This document shows, piece after piece, positions 8,455 through 19,046 of a DNA stretch of 64,000 nt. The notes under the pieces were generated by a model that made no database searches, was not told the DNA's origin, and saw nothing but the letters and a program-made list of their open reading frames with translations. Made by a program: the position numbers and the translations under genes. Origin of the DNA: an uncultured Flavobacteriaceae bacterium (lineage in GTDB: Bacteria; Bacteroidota; Bacteroidia; Flavobacteriales; Flavobacteriaceae); assembly GCA_905182575.1 (NCBI GenBank), contig CAJJCA010000003.1:1-64000 (forward strand), written 5' to 3'. Numbering within the stretch: position 1 is the stretch's first letter; each line of letters starts with the position of its first letter.

Positions 8455-8610
8455 CTTGCTTTTATGAAGGAAGATTTAGAATTCGTTAGTGCTAATTTTC
8501 CAAGCGAGAACCCCGGTGATGGACAACTTTCTAGAGCTGCAACTGATTATATTCTAGCAGAAACGTTAATTTGTTTGAAGGATTATGCGGGTGCCATTCA
8601 ATCCGCATCA
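8455..8610 (+). pseudogene. susD fragment duplicated from the fructan locus
   Basis: About 156 bp match susD at 14743-14898 at roughly 90 percent identity (reads LAFMKEDLEFVSANFPSENPG). No start, signal or remaining parts of SusD are present. It begins right where dispersed element copy A ends, so duplication and element may be linked. Non-functional. Confidence 0.9.
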
Positions 8611-8884
8611 ATTGACCTATTATGGGCTAACTAATCAAGAAAGAAATGATTGAAGTTATTCTCACGGTTTTCTGAAGAAGATTTTTTAAGTGAAGAAAGC
8701 TTATTTTTTATTTGATAATTCTCATAATTTTTTTTGATGATTAAATTCATCTCTTGAAAAATAACTTTGATGAAATCATTATCCTTAATAGGATATATAA
8801 GTTTTTCATGTCCTAAGAATTTTATATACAACGTTTAAATATATAAGAACCCTTACAAAAAAAACACTTGATTTTTTGTTATTA

Positions 8885-9460
8885 CTAATTAGAGAGTTTA
8901 AAATCAAATATAATAATTAGTATGCTTTTAATTTTATTGCCAAGTTTTTGATTCAGAATTTTAAAAGCCCTAGTAATATGGCTTTCAACTGTTTTTGTTG
9001 AGATTTGTAAATATTCCGCTATTTCATTGTGAGTTAAACCTTCCTTTTTATTTAAAATAAAAACTCGCTTACATTTCTCGGGTAGCTTATCAATTTCTCT
9101 ATTTACATTCATCATTAATTTTTCAATATCCAAAGAATTATCATCAATTATAGTATCAATTACCTTCAGGTATTTTTCTTCCAGTGAGATAACAGACTTG
9201 TTTTTTCGATATTGGTCTATAAATTCATTGTAAACAGATTTATATAAATATTTTTTAATAGAAATATTAGGATCAATTTTTTTTCTGTAAATCCATATTT
9301 TTACAAAAATATTTTGAACAATATCCTCAGATTTTGATGGGTCTTTAGTAAATAAATTTGCATACCCACAAAGATTTTTATAATAATCATTCATTAATAA
9401 GGTATATGCATTATTGTCCCCATTTTTTAACTTTTCAACAAATACAAAGTCTTTTTCCAC
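8885..9460 (-). CDS. ECF-type RNA polymerase sigma factor of the fructan locus
   Basis: 191 residues with the sigma70 region 2 pattern (NDYYKNLCGYANLFTKDPS, then SEDIVQNIFVKIW) and region 4 with a helix-turn-helix (LTHNEIAEYLQISTKTVESH, then ITRAFKILNQ). Typical of the Bacteroidetes-expansion ECF sigma factors that pair with FecR-like anti-sigma factors and STN-domain TonB receptors. It is divergent from fecR with 104 bp between starts, where both promoters must lie. It should activate the downstream susC operon when substrate occupies SusC. Confidence 0.93.
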   Translation of the reverse strand: MEKDFVFVEKLKNGDNNAYTLLMNDYYKNLCGYANLFTKDPSKSEDIVQNIFVKIWIYRKKIDPNISIKKYLYKSVYNEFIDQYRKNKSVISLEEKYLKVIDTIIDDNSLDIEKLMMNVNREIDKLPEKCKRVFILNKKEGLTHNEIAEYLQISTKTVESHITRAFKILNQKLGNKIKSILIIIFDFKLSN

Positions 9461-9564
9461 TTAAAATTTTGTTTAATACAGTGTAATATTAGTCTAATTT
9501 TATTTTAAACGTAAAAAAATATTAAAAAGCATAGGGGGTAATAAAAAATTCACGTTTAAAGAGT

Positions 9565-10711
9565 ATGCAAGCTAAGATCCAAACATTAATTATTAAATAC
9601 CTTTCCAAAGAAGCTGATATCGATGAAATCGAACAATTAGATAATTGGTTAATTATTAAGGGAAATATTTCCGTATTTAACAGTTATGTGCAAACAGATT
9701 ATTTTATCTCAATAGTTATGACCAGATATAATTTAGAAAATGCTAAAAATAAAATTCACGAGAGGATTAGGCTTATTGAAAAAAGAAATAAGCTCGAGCG
9801 AAATAAAAAATATGCCTTTGCAGCCAGTGTAATTTTTTTAATTGGTATTTCACTTATTAATCAATTTAATTTTAATGAAACTAAAGAACCCATTATAATT
9901 GGATCTGATAAGGCAGTTTTAACTCTTGAAAATGGTGATCAAGTTATATTAGAAAAAGGTAAAAAATTTCAAAACAAAAGCTTTAGTAACGGTAAAGAAC
10001 TTTCTTATTCAATTAAAAATAAAACAGCTAATAACCCTTCAAACCAAAAAATTGTCTATAATTTTTTGACAGTTCCAAGGGGGGGACAATTCTCATTGAA
10101 TTTAGAGGATGGAACTAAGGTTTTACTTAACTCAGATTCAAAAATTAAATATCCTATTAAATTCAATAAAGAATACACGTCAAGTCGAACTTTTATATGG
10201 AGAAGCTTTTTTTGATGTATCGTCAAGTCAAAATAATAATGGTTCAGAATTTATTGTTTCAACCAAAACGCAAAAAATTAATGTCATAGGCACAAAGTTT
10301 AATATAAAAGCTTACAATGAAGATGAAATCATCACAACTACTTTGGTTGAAGGAAAAGTTAGAGTTCACAATGGGGAAAATCAAATACTTCTTAGTCCAA
10401 ATCAACAATCCAAAGTTGATTCTAAGTCAACTAATATTGATGTGTCAAATGTAGATGTCCTTCAGCAAATATCATGGATTAATGGTCTATTTTCTTTTAA
10501 TGACACATCTCTTGAGAGTATAATGCAGACCCTTTCAAGGTGGTATGATTTAAAGTTTATTTTTAAATCAGCAAATCAAAAAAAACTCCTGTTTTCTGGT
10601 GTATTGGAAAGAACAAAATCCATTGAAGACATTCTTTTTATAATTGAAAAAACGAGTAGCTTAAATGAAATTAATTTTGAAATAATTGATAAAGTAATAA
10701 TTGTTGAATAA
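9565..10711 (+). CDS. FecR-type anti-sigma factor, one frameshift near 10180
   Basis: Cytoplasmic N-terminal helical domain (LIIKYLSKEADIDEIEQLDN), a membrane segment at about residues 88-105 (YAFAASVIFLIGISLINQF), a periplasmic FecR domain (LTVPRGGQFSLNLEDGTKVL, then LLYGEAFFDV and VIGTKFNIKAY), and a C-terminal DUF4974 domain (FNDTSLESIMQTLSRWYDL). About 380 residues once the break is bridged, normal for the family. It should hold the ECF sigma factor at the membrane and release it on contact with the STN domain of SusC. Confidence 0.93.
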
Positions 10712-10731
10712 TAAATAAAAAGAAAAAGGCC

Positions 10732-10759
10732 AACACCTTCGAAAGTTATAGCCTTTTTC
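10732..10759 (+). terminator. Hairpin between fecR and susC
   Basis: GAAAAAGGC/GCCTTTTTC around a 10-nt loop. The T-rich right arm can act as terminator or attenuator separating low-level regulatory transcription from the susC operon. Confidence 0.6.
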
Positions 10760-10805
10760 AAAATGGAATAATTAAAACAGATGTATAACTAAACCAATCA
10801 AATTT

Positions 10806-13800
10806 ATGATTTTAAATTTCAATTCAAAGCATATTTTATTTTTAAATAAGCTTTTACAACTAACTATGAGAGCATTTATTTTTCTTTTTTGCACTTTAGC
10901 ATTTTCTTTTAATCCTGAAAATGGGTTTTCACAAGATGCTATAATTCAAATTAAGTCAAATAAAATGATGAGTGGAAAACAAATTTTCAAACTCATCAAT
11001 AAACAAACTGATTATAAATTTATCTATAGGTCAAATCTTCTAAAAGATGCACCTAAACTTTCGGTAAATCAAGGGAAAATAAGAGCTGACCAATTACTTA
11101 AATCTTATTTAGGCCCACTGAAACTAACCTATGAGCTTACTCAAAATAATACTGTTATTGTAAAGAAAAATTTGAGTAATAAATCTGCAGCTAGAGTTCA
11201 AGTTCCAAAAGAAGATGAAGAAAATGATATACAGAGAATTATATCAGGTACAATCGTTGATAGTGACGGTGTGCCACTTCCAGGGGCAACTGTTTTGGAG
11301 AGTAACACCAAAAATGGAACGCTTACTGACTTTGATGGAAATTTTTCCATAGCAGTTAGTGGTAATGATTCAATATTAGTAATTTCTTATTTAGGTTTTA
11401 TGTCTAAAGAAATTAATGTGAATAACCAGACCGATTTATCGATAACTCTAGAAGAGGATACTGTTGGTTTAGATGAAATAATAATTGTAGGTTATGGTTC
11501 TCAACGAAAAGCAGATATTACAGGGTCAGTAGTTCGTATAACTCCTGAGAAAACAAGAAATTTACCAAACTCCAATGTTCTCCAAGCAATTCAAGGTAGA
11601 GTGGCAGGTCTTAATATAACTTCCGGCAATTCTGCTGGATCAAGTCCTGATGTTTTAATACGTGGAGCAAACTCTCTATCAGCAAGTAATAGTCCACTTG
11701 TAGTTGTTGATGATGTTATTTATAATGGAAGTGTTTCAGATTTTAATGCGAATGATATAGAGTCATTTAATATTTTAAAAGATGCTAGTTCTACTGCAGT
11801 CTATGGAGCACGAGCTGCCAATGGGGTATTATTGATTACCACAAAAAAAGGACGTTCTGGCAAGCCTAAATTTAAATTTAACAGCTATATAGGTTATCAA
11901 AGCGCAGCTAAACTAATCGATCTTATGGATGGCGCTGGTTATGAGCAGAAAATTGTAGATTTTAATGCAGCCAATCCAACAGCCAACGTTACTCTTACAG
12001 CTATAGAAGAGGCTAATAAAGCCAGCGGTACTCAAACAAATTGGTTAGATTTAATAACTAGAAGTGGTATTATTTCTAATTATGAACTTAATGTTTCTGG
12101 CGGAACAGATAGAACAACCTATTATATTTCAGGTTCTATTTTTGATGAGGAAGGGATTGTGAAAAATGATAATTTTAAACGTCTTAACTTGAATCTTAAC
12201 CTGAATACCAAATTAACTGATTGGTGGTCATTAGCTTTTAATTCATCTTTTATAAACCGTAATCTATCTGGAAGACCAGCTAGCATGTATAATGCTTATA
12301 GCCAGAGTCCTTATGGTAATGTTTTTGATGAGAATGGTCCCAGTGGCTTCGCACGTCTTCCGATTGGTGATCAATTGGGTCTTAATCCTTTTATAAATAC
12401 TTTAGTTGACGAAGAAAATAAGAGAACCAGTTTAAGGGGAGTTGTAAGTAGCAAAATTGATATTCCTTTTGTTAAAGGGTTAAAGTGGACGATGAACTAT
12501 GGTGGAAATATTAGAAATGACAGGACTAATAGCTTTATTAACAACCAGCTAACAGCGAGTTCAATGGCCCAAAATGGTGTTGCCCAAAAGGAACACGAAA
12601 GAAATTATGACTGGACCCTCGATAATATTTTAAATTACACAAACACTATCGGAGAAAAGCATAAAATTGATGTTACTTTGTTGTATAGTAGAGAATCTAG
12701 AGAAGGAGATTTAACACAAGCGAGAGCAAACGATTTTGTTTCACAAGCGCTAGGTTTTAATGCTCTAGCACTAGGGGCAGTTCAGGAAAGTCTTTCTCAA
12801 CGAGACGCACAAAATAGTCTTTCACAAATGGGAAGATTAAATTATGTTTTTGATAGAAAATATGCATTTACTTATACAGCAAGAAGAGACGGTTTTTCTG
12901 CTTTTGCAGAAAACAATAAGTACGCTATTTTTCAAGCAGGTGCTTTTGCTTGGACCGCAAGTAATGAAGCTTTTTTAGAGGATTCTAAATGGTTAAATTA
13001 TTTAAAATTAAGAGATCAAGAGGAGAGAACGGAAACCAAGGTATAAATAGATTTAGTTCATTATCAAAAATCAATACAAGTCAATATCTTTTTGGCGATG
13101 GGGGAAGTTCTGTTTCAACATTTAATATTGAAACGTTGGCGAATAGTGAATTGAGTTGGGAGAGCACTGCGTCAAAAAACATTGGTTTAGATTTTCAAGT
13201 ATTAGACAATAAAATTTCAGGTTCTTTTGATGCTTACTTATCTAATACAAAAGATTTATTACAATTAAGAAGTATTCCCTCAATTACGGGATTCGATCAG
13301 GTACTGACTAATATCGGTGAAGTTGAGAACAAAGGATTTGAATTTAGTATAAATAGCCGTAATTATGATAATCCAAATTTTGGTTGGGATACCAATATTG
13401 TCTTTTCTTCAAGTAAAAATAAAATAATTTCTTTAGGCGGAGTTGATGCAAATGCAGATGGAATTGAAGATGATGATGTTGCAAATGGATGGTTCATTGG
13501 GCAACCAATAGATGCTGTTTTTGGTTTTAAAACTAATGGAATCTATCAATTAAATGACACCGATATTCTTAGCGGTTTCGGACCTGGAGATTTTCGTATT
13601 GTTGACAAAGATGACGATGGAGCTATTACCCCAGCCGATAGAGAGATTTTAGGAAGAACATCCCCAAACTACATTATTAGCTTAGGTAATACTCTTCGTT
13701 ACAAAGGGTTTTCGTTTTATATGTTGATAAGTTCCACACAAGGAGGAGGTGAAAACAATGCTTATATAGGTGATAATTACGATACCCGTAGTGTGAATCC

Positions 13801-14146
13801 AAGAGCTTTTACTACGTTCACAGAACGTTTTAATGTTCATAACGTTCCATATTGGACAGCTAGTAATCCTTCCAATTTATATCCAAGGCTAGACTATGTT
13901 GCTCCATTTGATCATCCCATTATAGAAGACAGGAGCTTTGTGCGTATTCAAGATATAAGTTTATCCTACAACTTTAATGAAAAAGTTTTGAATAAAATTG
14001 GATTCACGAGCTTACAAATTTTTACATCAATAAAAAACGCACATACTTTTACTGATTGGACAGGGTACAATCCAGAAACATCGACTACTGTAAAAGGCTC
14101 CCCTAATTTATCTAGTTATACTTTTGGACTTAATTTTGGATTTTAA
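10806..14146 (+). CDS. susC: SusC-like TonB-dependent receptor with STN domain (fructan locus), one frameshift near 13010
   Basis: Order: signal peptide (FIFLFCTLAFSF); STN signalling domain (about residues 45-120, GKQIFKLINKQTDYKFIYRS); carboxypeptidase-regulatory-like domain (ISGTIVDSDGVPLPGATV); plug with VGYGSQRKADITGSV and LIRGANSLSASNSP; beta-barrel ending FGLNFGF. About 1110 residues over both frames, normal for SusC. An STN domain is expected when a FecR/ECF pair regulates the operon. It imports oligosaccharide with SusD as lid; fructan is inferred from GH32 and fructokinase downstream. The break is a one-base change in LKLR-SRGENGNQG. Met10866 is an alternative start. Confidence 0.93.
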
Positions 14147-14157
14147 AAATAGAAAAC

Positions 14158-15801
14158 ATGAAAAAATATTTTACATATAATTACTTATTCATAAACATAT
14201 TATCAATCACATTGCTATTAGTTTCATGCAGTGATGATCTATTAGTTGAGAAACCAGAAAGTTTTTTAACGCCCTCAAACGCTTTTGTTAATGCAGACGG
14301 GTATAACGCAGCGATTGCAGAACTGCACAGATTAAGCAGAGGGTTACGCACGAGTGAAGTTGTAAATGACTATGCAATTGAAAATTTTGAGGAAGATAAA
14401 GCTGTTACTACAATTTATGCAAACGGTACAGATATAGCTTCGTTTGCTGTAACTAATCAAAATCAATTCACAGATTATGCAAAGATTAATTCTACTAATC
14501 CTCTAGTGAGTGCGTATTGGAAAATACTTTATAAGATGATTGCCAATGCCAATACTATTGTTGCTAATATAACTGTTTCTGAATTGAAGGAGGAAGATAA
14601 ATTAAGAATAGAGGGTAACGCAAGATTTTTCAGAGCATTTGCATATCGGTTTTTAGTCTATTTATATGGAGATGTTCCTCTTTTAACTGCAGAAATTAAA
14701 ACCCCAAAATTCGACTTTACTAGAGCTCCAGTAAATGACATACTTGCTTTTATGAAGGAAGATTTAGAATTCGCTAGTGCTAATTTGCCGAGCGAGAACC
14801 CCGGTGATGGACAACTTTCTAAAGCTGCAGCTGATCATATTCTAGCAGAAACGTTAATTTCTTTGAAGGATTATACGGGTGCCATTCAAGCCGCATCATT
14901 GGTTATAGATAATTCACAATATGCTTTAATGCAAAGTCGTTTTGGTAGTTCTACAAGTATAGATGGTGACGTGTTTTGGGATTTATTTCGTATAAATAAT
15001 CAAAATGGAAGCTCTGGAAATACTGAATCTATATGGGTGTGGCAGCTTGATTTCACTACGCTTAACGGAGAGCCTAAGAATCGATTAACCAGATGCTGGG
15101 GACCACGTTTAGAAAGGGTGAAGGATTCTGAAGGAAATAGAGCCTATGTAGTCCCTCCTGCCTCGATTGACACTTTAGGTAGAGGGGTTGGTTTTGTGCA
15201 TCCTACCGAATATTTAGAATATACAATATGGGAATCGGATTTTAATAATGATATTAGAAATTCTAAATACAATATGCAGAGACGTTTTACGAATAATAAT
15301 CCTGCATCTCCAGAGTTTGGTCAGATGATGGTTCCGAGAGCATCAGATTTAAGCAGAAATCATAATGTCTTTGTAAAAAAAACAGCTGCGCGAGAAGGGT
15401 ATCCTCAGGGATACGATACTGATGGAAGAATGTATACGGATATGTATGCTATCCGTCTTGCAGAAACCTACTTATTGAGGGCTGAAGCATATTTTTTAAA
15501 TGGAGATAATACAAATTCTACCGCTGATATAAACATAATTAGGAATAGAGCACAGGCCACTCCGATCGCTTCTAGCTTGATTACGTTAGATTATATTTTA
15601 GATGAAAGGGCAAGAGAATTAGTTTCGGAAGAACCGAGAAGACTTACTTTGGCAAGAATGAATAAACTTGCAGAACGGGTAAGGCTTTACAATCCAGTAT
15701 CTGCTCCCAGTATTCAAGACTTTCATAATCTATGGCCTATTCCTCAGGATGCCATTGACGCTAATTTAGAAGCTGAATTAATACAGAATCCAGGATATTA
15801 A
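14158..15801 (+). CDS. susD: SusD/RagB outer-membrane glycan-binding lipoprotein
   Basis: 547 residues with a lipoprotein signal (LLLVSCSDDLLVEKPES). The SusD N-terminal half contains ARFFRAFAYRFLVYLYGDVP; the RagB/SusD C-terminal half contains RLAETYLLRAEAYFLNGD and ends in LWPIPQDAIDAN and NPGY, all standard for the family. It starts 12 bp after susC, so same operon. It covers the SusC barrel and captures the oligosaccharide. A fragment of this gene (14743-14898) is duplicated at 8455-8610. Confidence 0.96.
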   Translation: MKKYFTYNYLFINILSITLLLVSCSDDLLVEKPESFLTPSNAFVNADGYNAAIAELHRLSRGLRTSEVVNDYAIENFEEDKAVTTIYANGTDIASFAVTNQNQFTDYAKINSTNPLVSAYWKILYKMIANANTIVANITVSELKEEDKLRIEGNARFFRAFAYRFLVYLYGDVPLLTAEIKTPKFDFTRAPVNDILAFMKEDLEFASANLPSENPGDGQLSKAAADHILAETLISLKDYTGAIQAASLVIDNSQYALMQSRFGSSTSIDGDVFWDLFRINNQNGSSGNTESIWVWQLDFTTLNGEPKNRLTRCWGPRLERVKDSEGNRAYVVPPASIDTLGRGVGFVHPTEYLEYTIWESDFNNDIRNSKYNMQRRFTNNNPASPEFGQMMVPRASDLSRNHNVFVKKTAAREGYPQGYDTDGRMYTDMYAIRLAETYLLRAEAYFLNGDNTNSTADINIIRNRAQATPIASSLITLDYILDERARELVSEEPRRLTLARMNKLAERVRLYNPVSAPSIQDFHNLWPIPQDAIDANLEAELIQNPGY

Positions 15802-15879
15802 ATGCATAATTAGGTTAAACTTTTATAACTCTGAATTTATTGAAAACACCTTCAAAAATGTTTTAGTTTTGAAATTAAG

Positions 15880-15918
15880 TGTCCTTGTTTATTTAATTAT
15901 AACAGGGACATTTTTTTA
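15880..15918 (+). terminator. Strong intrinsic terminator after susD
   Basis: TGTCCTTGTT pairs with AACAGGGACA (one G-T pair) around an 11-nt loop, followed by seven T. It probably lets SusCD be expressed above the enzyme genes downstream. Confidence 0.85.
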
Positions 15919-15954
15919 ATTTAGCCATAAATTCAAGTTATATTGAAAATTTAT

Positions 15955-16100
15955 CATGAAGGTTCTTTGAATTAAACATCTTTCAAAATCTTTATGATCA
16001 TAAGACCTTAGTGAAGGATACAAGAAATATAGCGAATGAACATCCAGATTTTGTCAAAGAGTTAAAAATTAAAATAAAAAACAGATTAGATCAGAATTAA
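15955..16100 (+). pseudogene. C-terminal remnant of a sulfatase
   Basis: The plus strand reads NLYDHKTLVKDTRNIANEHP then DFVKELKIKI before a stop. This matches the end of type I sulfatases (LYNL...DPxETxNIAxxHPexVKxL). The catalytic C/S-x-P-x-R region and everything else are missing. It suggests the locus once carried a sulfatase and so may once have served a sulfated glycan. Short match. Confidence 0.5.
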
Positions 16101-16140
16101 TATTATTCAGTATCACACAGTTCATAAAACTAAAGTAATT

Positions 16141-17613
16141 ATGAGAATAAAGTTTTCATTAGTGTTTTTTATAGCAATTCCTTTCCTATTAACCGCTCAG
16201 CATTTTGGTGAAAGTAAACACTCTATGAACAAAAACACCTCCAATATGGATGTTTTAAAATACTGGAAAACGAACTCCCCTAAGAAAGCAGAGATTTATC
16301 AATCAGCACTCAATATTCTTTCGGCATCTAAAGAAGCTTCATACAGTGATTTATTGTTAAATGAAAAGTATTTAGAACTCTGCAGTAAACTTGAACTACA
16401 TTTATTGGGAGGCCCAATTTTAGGCGAAATAAAAGAACATGGAATTTCTATCTGGCTCAGAACAAGTATCCCGTCTAAAATACAAGTATCCTTGTCTTCT
16501 GAAAATAAAATATTCATGTCAGAGACTAGTTACACGAAAATTGAGAATGACTTGTCGGGTTTATTAAAAATTGACGGTTTGACAGATGATACCACCTATT
16601 CTTATAAAGTAATTATTAATGATAGTATTGAAGTATCCGACGATAATTATTTCTTCAAAACATTACCAAATAAAGATGAGATAAAAACTACTAGAATTGT
16701 TTTTGGATCTTGTCTGCATAGATGGGGGCTAGGCAACTCCCAATTATTTAGTGCCATAAAAAAAAGAAAACCATCTGCAATGTTATTATTAGGTGACATT
16801 GCAGTACAAGATAGAGATAACCATTTAGGAATGCATCGTGCAGATTATTTGCTTCGTGACTTTCAGACAGCTTGGAGTGATTTCGCCTGTAATGTGCCTA
16901 TTTACGCAAGTTGGGATGATCATGATTACTTTAATAATGATGAATCGGGTGTCCCAAATGGTTACATAGACCAAGATAGAGATAATGTGAGGCAAATTTT
17001 TAAAAACTCATGGAATAATCCATCATATGGGTTAAATGACGAAGGCATTTATTTTAAATCAAAAATTGGTTTATGTGAAGTTGTAATGACTGATAACAGG
17101 TATTTTGGCTCTGAAGAAAAGAGTTCCTTTTTAGGAAAAAAACAGATGGAATGGTTAAAGATGCAGATAGCAGATTGTAAGAGTCCATTTTTGATTTTAT
17201 CCTGTGGCAGTATGTGGAGTGATTTTGTCTCAAATGGTAAAGATTCATGGGGTGTAAGTGATTCTAAAGGACGTGAGGATATTTTTAAATTGATTGAGGA
17301 CCGCAATATTTCTGGTGTTTTGTTAATTTCTGGAGATAGGCACGGAGCGAGGGGGTTTACTATTCAAAGAGAATCTGGCTTCGAATTTTATGAATTTGAG
17401 GTGGCGAGTCTTGGAGCAAGGATTGGTCCACCAAAAACTAAACCAGAATGGACAAATCAATTATATGGAATAGATGGAACTTTTGCATTTGGAGAATTTA
17501 CCTTTAAAAACACAACAGATGAAAAACATGTTGATTTTCGATTAATCAAAGAAGATGGGAATATATTGTACAAAAAAAGGTTATCATTAAATGATTTAAC
17601 ACCAGTTGAATAA
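16141..17613 (+). CDS. PhoD-like secreted metallophosphatase
   Basis: 490 residues with signal peptide (FSLVFFIAIPFLLTAQ). A fibronectin-like N-terminal domain (about 95-180) precedes the PhoD metallophosphatase domain with FGSCLHRWG, LLLGDIAVQD, SWDDHDYFNND, MTDNRYFG and LISGDRHGARG, which carry the metal and phosphate ligands of the alkaline phosphatase D family. It lies between SusCD and the sugar transporter, an unusual place; it may release phosphate from decorated glycan or just share the operon. No frameshift. Confidence 0.85.
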   Translation: MRIKFSLVFFIAIPFLLTAQHFGESKHSMNKNTSNMDVLKYWKTNSPKKAEIYQSALNILSASKEASYSDLLLNEKYLELCSKLELHLLGGPILGEIKEHGISIWLRTSIPSKIQVSLSSENKIFMSETSYTKIENDLSGLLKIDGLTDDTTYSYKVIINDSIEVSDDNYFFKTLPNKDEIKTTRIVFGSCLHRWGLGNSQLFSAIKKRKPSAMLLLGDIAVQDRDNHLGMHRADYLLRDFQTAWSDFACNVPIYASWDDHDYFNNDESGVPNGYIDQDRDNVRQIFKNSWNNPSYGLNDEGIYFKSKIGLCEVVMTDNRYFGSEEKSSFLGKKQMEWLKMQIADCKSPFLILSCGSMWSDFVSNGKDSWGVSDSKGREDIFKLIEDRNISGVLLISGDRHGARGFTIQRESGFEFYEFEVASLGARIGPPKTKPEWTNQLYGIDGTFAFGEFTFKNTTDEKHVDFRLIKEDGNILYKKRLSLNDLTPVE

Positions 17614-17696
17614 AAAAAGATTAAGTGTTAAACGAAATTTGCAAGATTAAACAGTATGGTTTTCAGATTTTATTAGCAAAAAACTAATTAAAGTTG

Positions 17697-19046
17697 ATGA
17701 ATATGAATAAGAAAATATTATTATGGTCGATAACTGCTGCATTTGCAGGGTTTCTCTTTGGATTTGATACAGTAGTAATTTCTGGGGCAGAAAAGAAATT
17801 ACAACTATTATGGGGTACCACTGATCTTTTTCATGGATCTGTTATTATAGGTATGGCTCTTTGGGGTACAGTAATAGGTGCTGTTTTTGGAAGTATACCG
17901 ACCAATAAGCTAGGTAGAAAACAAACTTTAATATGGATTGGTGTTTTATTTACTATATCCGCAATAGGTTCTGGTTTAGCTAATGGTCCATGGACTTTTG
18001 CAGTTTTTAGATTTATAGGGGGCATTGGTGTTGGAGTGTCTACAATAGCGGCACCTGCATATATTTCAGAAATTGCTCCAGCAAAAGATAGAGGTAAGTT
18101 GGTGGGGCTTTATCAATTTAATATTGTTTTTGGGATTTTAACAGCATTTTTTTCTAATTATTTACTGAATGATATCGGTGAGAATGCATGGAGATGGATG
18201 GTTGGTATAGAAGCACTGCCATCAATTATTTATACTTTACTCGTTTTAATGGTTCCTAAAAGCCCAAGATGGTTAATAACAAAATCAAGAAGTGACGAAG
18301 CTAAAGAAGTTATAGACTTACTAAGTGAAGATCAGGATCAAGATTCAGAAAAACTTATTTTGGAAATAAAAGATGAAATGGATAATACAGTTCCTAATGA
18401 AAATATTTTTCTTAAAAAATATAGATTTCCACTTGTATTAGCTTTCTTAATTGCATTTTTCAATCAATTATCAGGTATTAATGCTTTTTTATATTATGCA
18501 CCGAGAATTTTAGAAGAAGCAGGGTTAGGGGAAAGTGCTGCTTTATTAGGGAGTATAGGAGTTGGAGTTACTAATATGTTTTTTACACTATTGGGAATCT
18601 TTTTAATAGATAGGTTAGGGCGTAAACAGCTAATGTATATCTGCTCTGTTGGATATATTATTTCACTTTCTTTAGTTTCTGCGGCTTTTTTTCTAAATTG
18701 GGAAGGCAGTGTTATGCCTAGTTTCTTATTTATGTTTATAGCTGCTCACGCAATTGGTCAGGGCACAGTTATCTGGGTATTTATTTCAGAAATATTCCCA
18801 AATCATTTAAGAAGCTCAGGACAAGCATTTGGTAGCTCTGTGCATTGGGTTTTAGCAGCAGTAATTCCTTCATTAGTTCCTGTTTTGTTCTCAACAGTAG
18901 GCGCTGGTGTTGTCTTTTTAATTTTCGCTATTATGATGTTTTTACAATTATTATTTGTGTTTTATATGATGCCGGAGACAAAAGGTGTTCCACTTGAACA
19001 GTTAAGTAAAAAACTTATTAAACGTAAAAATCAAACTAATTTTTAA
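17697..19046 (+). CDS. MFS sugar transporter (sugar porter family)
   Basis: About 450 residues with 12 predicted membrane helices and sugar porter signatures: GFDTVVISGAEK in TM1, the RKQTLIW loop, GGIGVGVSTIAAPAYISE in TM4, PKSPRWL after TM6, QLSGINAFLYYAP in TM7 and PETKGVPLEQL at the C-terminus. ATG at 17697 is preferred to TTG at 17694. The stop overlaps the GH32 start by one base (TAATG). Between SusCD, GH32 and fructokinase it probably imports fructose into the cytoplasm. Confidence 0.93.
   Translation: MNMNKKILLWSITAAFAGFLFGFDTVVISGAEKKLQLLWGTTDLFHGSVIIGMALWGTVIGAVFGSIPTNKLGRKQTLIWIGVLFTISAIGSGLANGPWTFAVFRFIGGIGVGVSTIAAPAYISEIAPAKDRGKLVGLYQFNIVFGILTAFFSNYLLNDIGENAWRWMVGIEALPSIIYTLLVLMVPKSPRWLITKSRSDEAKEVIDLLSEDQDQDSEKLILEIKDEMDNTVPNENIFLKKYRFPLVLAFLIAFFNQLSGINAFLYYAPRILEEAGLGESAALLGSIGVGVTNMFFTLLGIFLIDRLGRKQLMYICSVGYIISLSLVSAAFFLNWEGSVMPSFLFMFIAAHAIGQGTVIWVFISEIFPNHLRSSGQAFGSSVHWVLAAVIPSLVPVLFSTVGAGVVFLIFAIMMFLQLLFVFYMMPETKGVPLEQLSKKLIKRKNQTNF

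Noticed and set aside
8631-8831. 66-residue minus-strand open frame after the sigma factor gene
   Set aside because: Low-complexity Asn/Lys-rich sequence in AT-rich DNA; no motif, no ribosome site I can defend.
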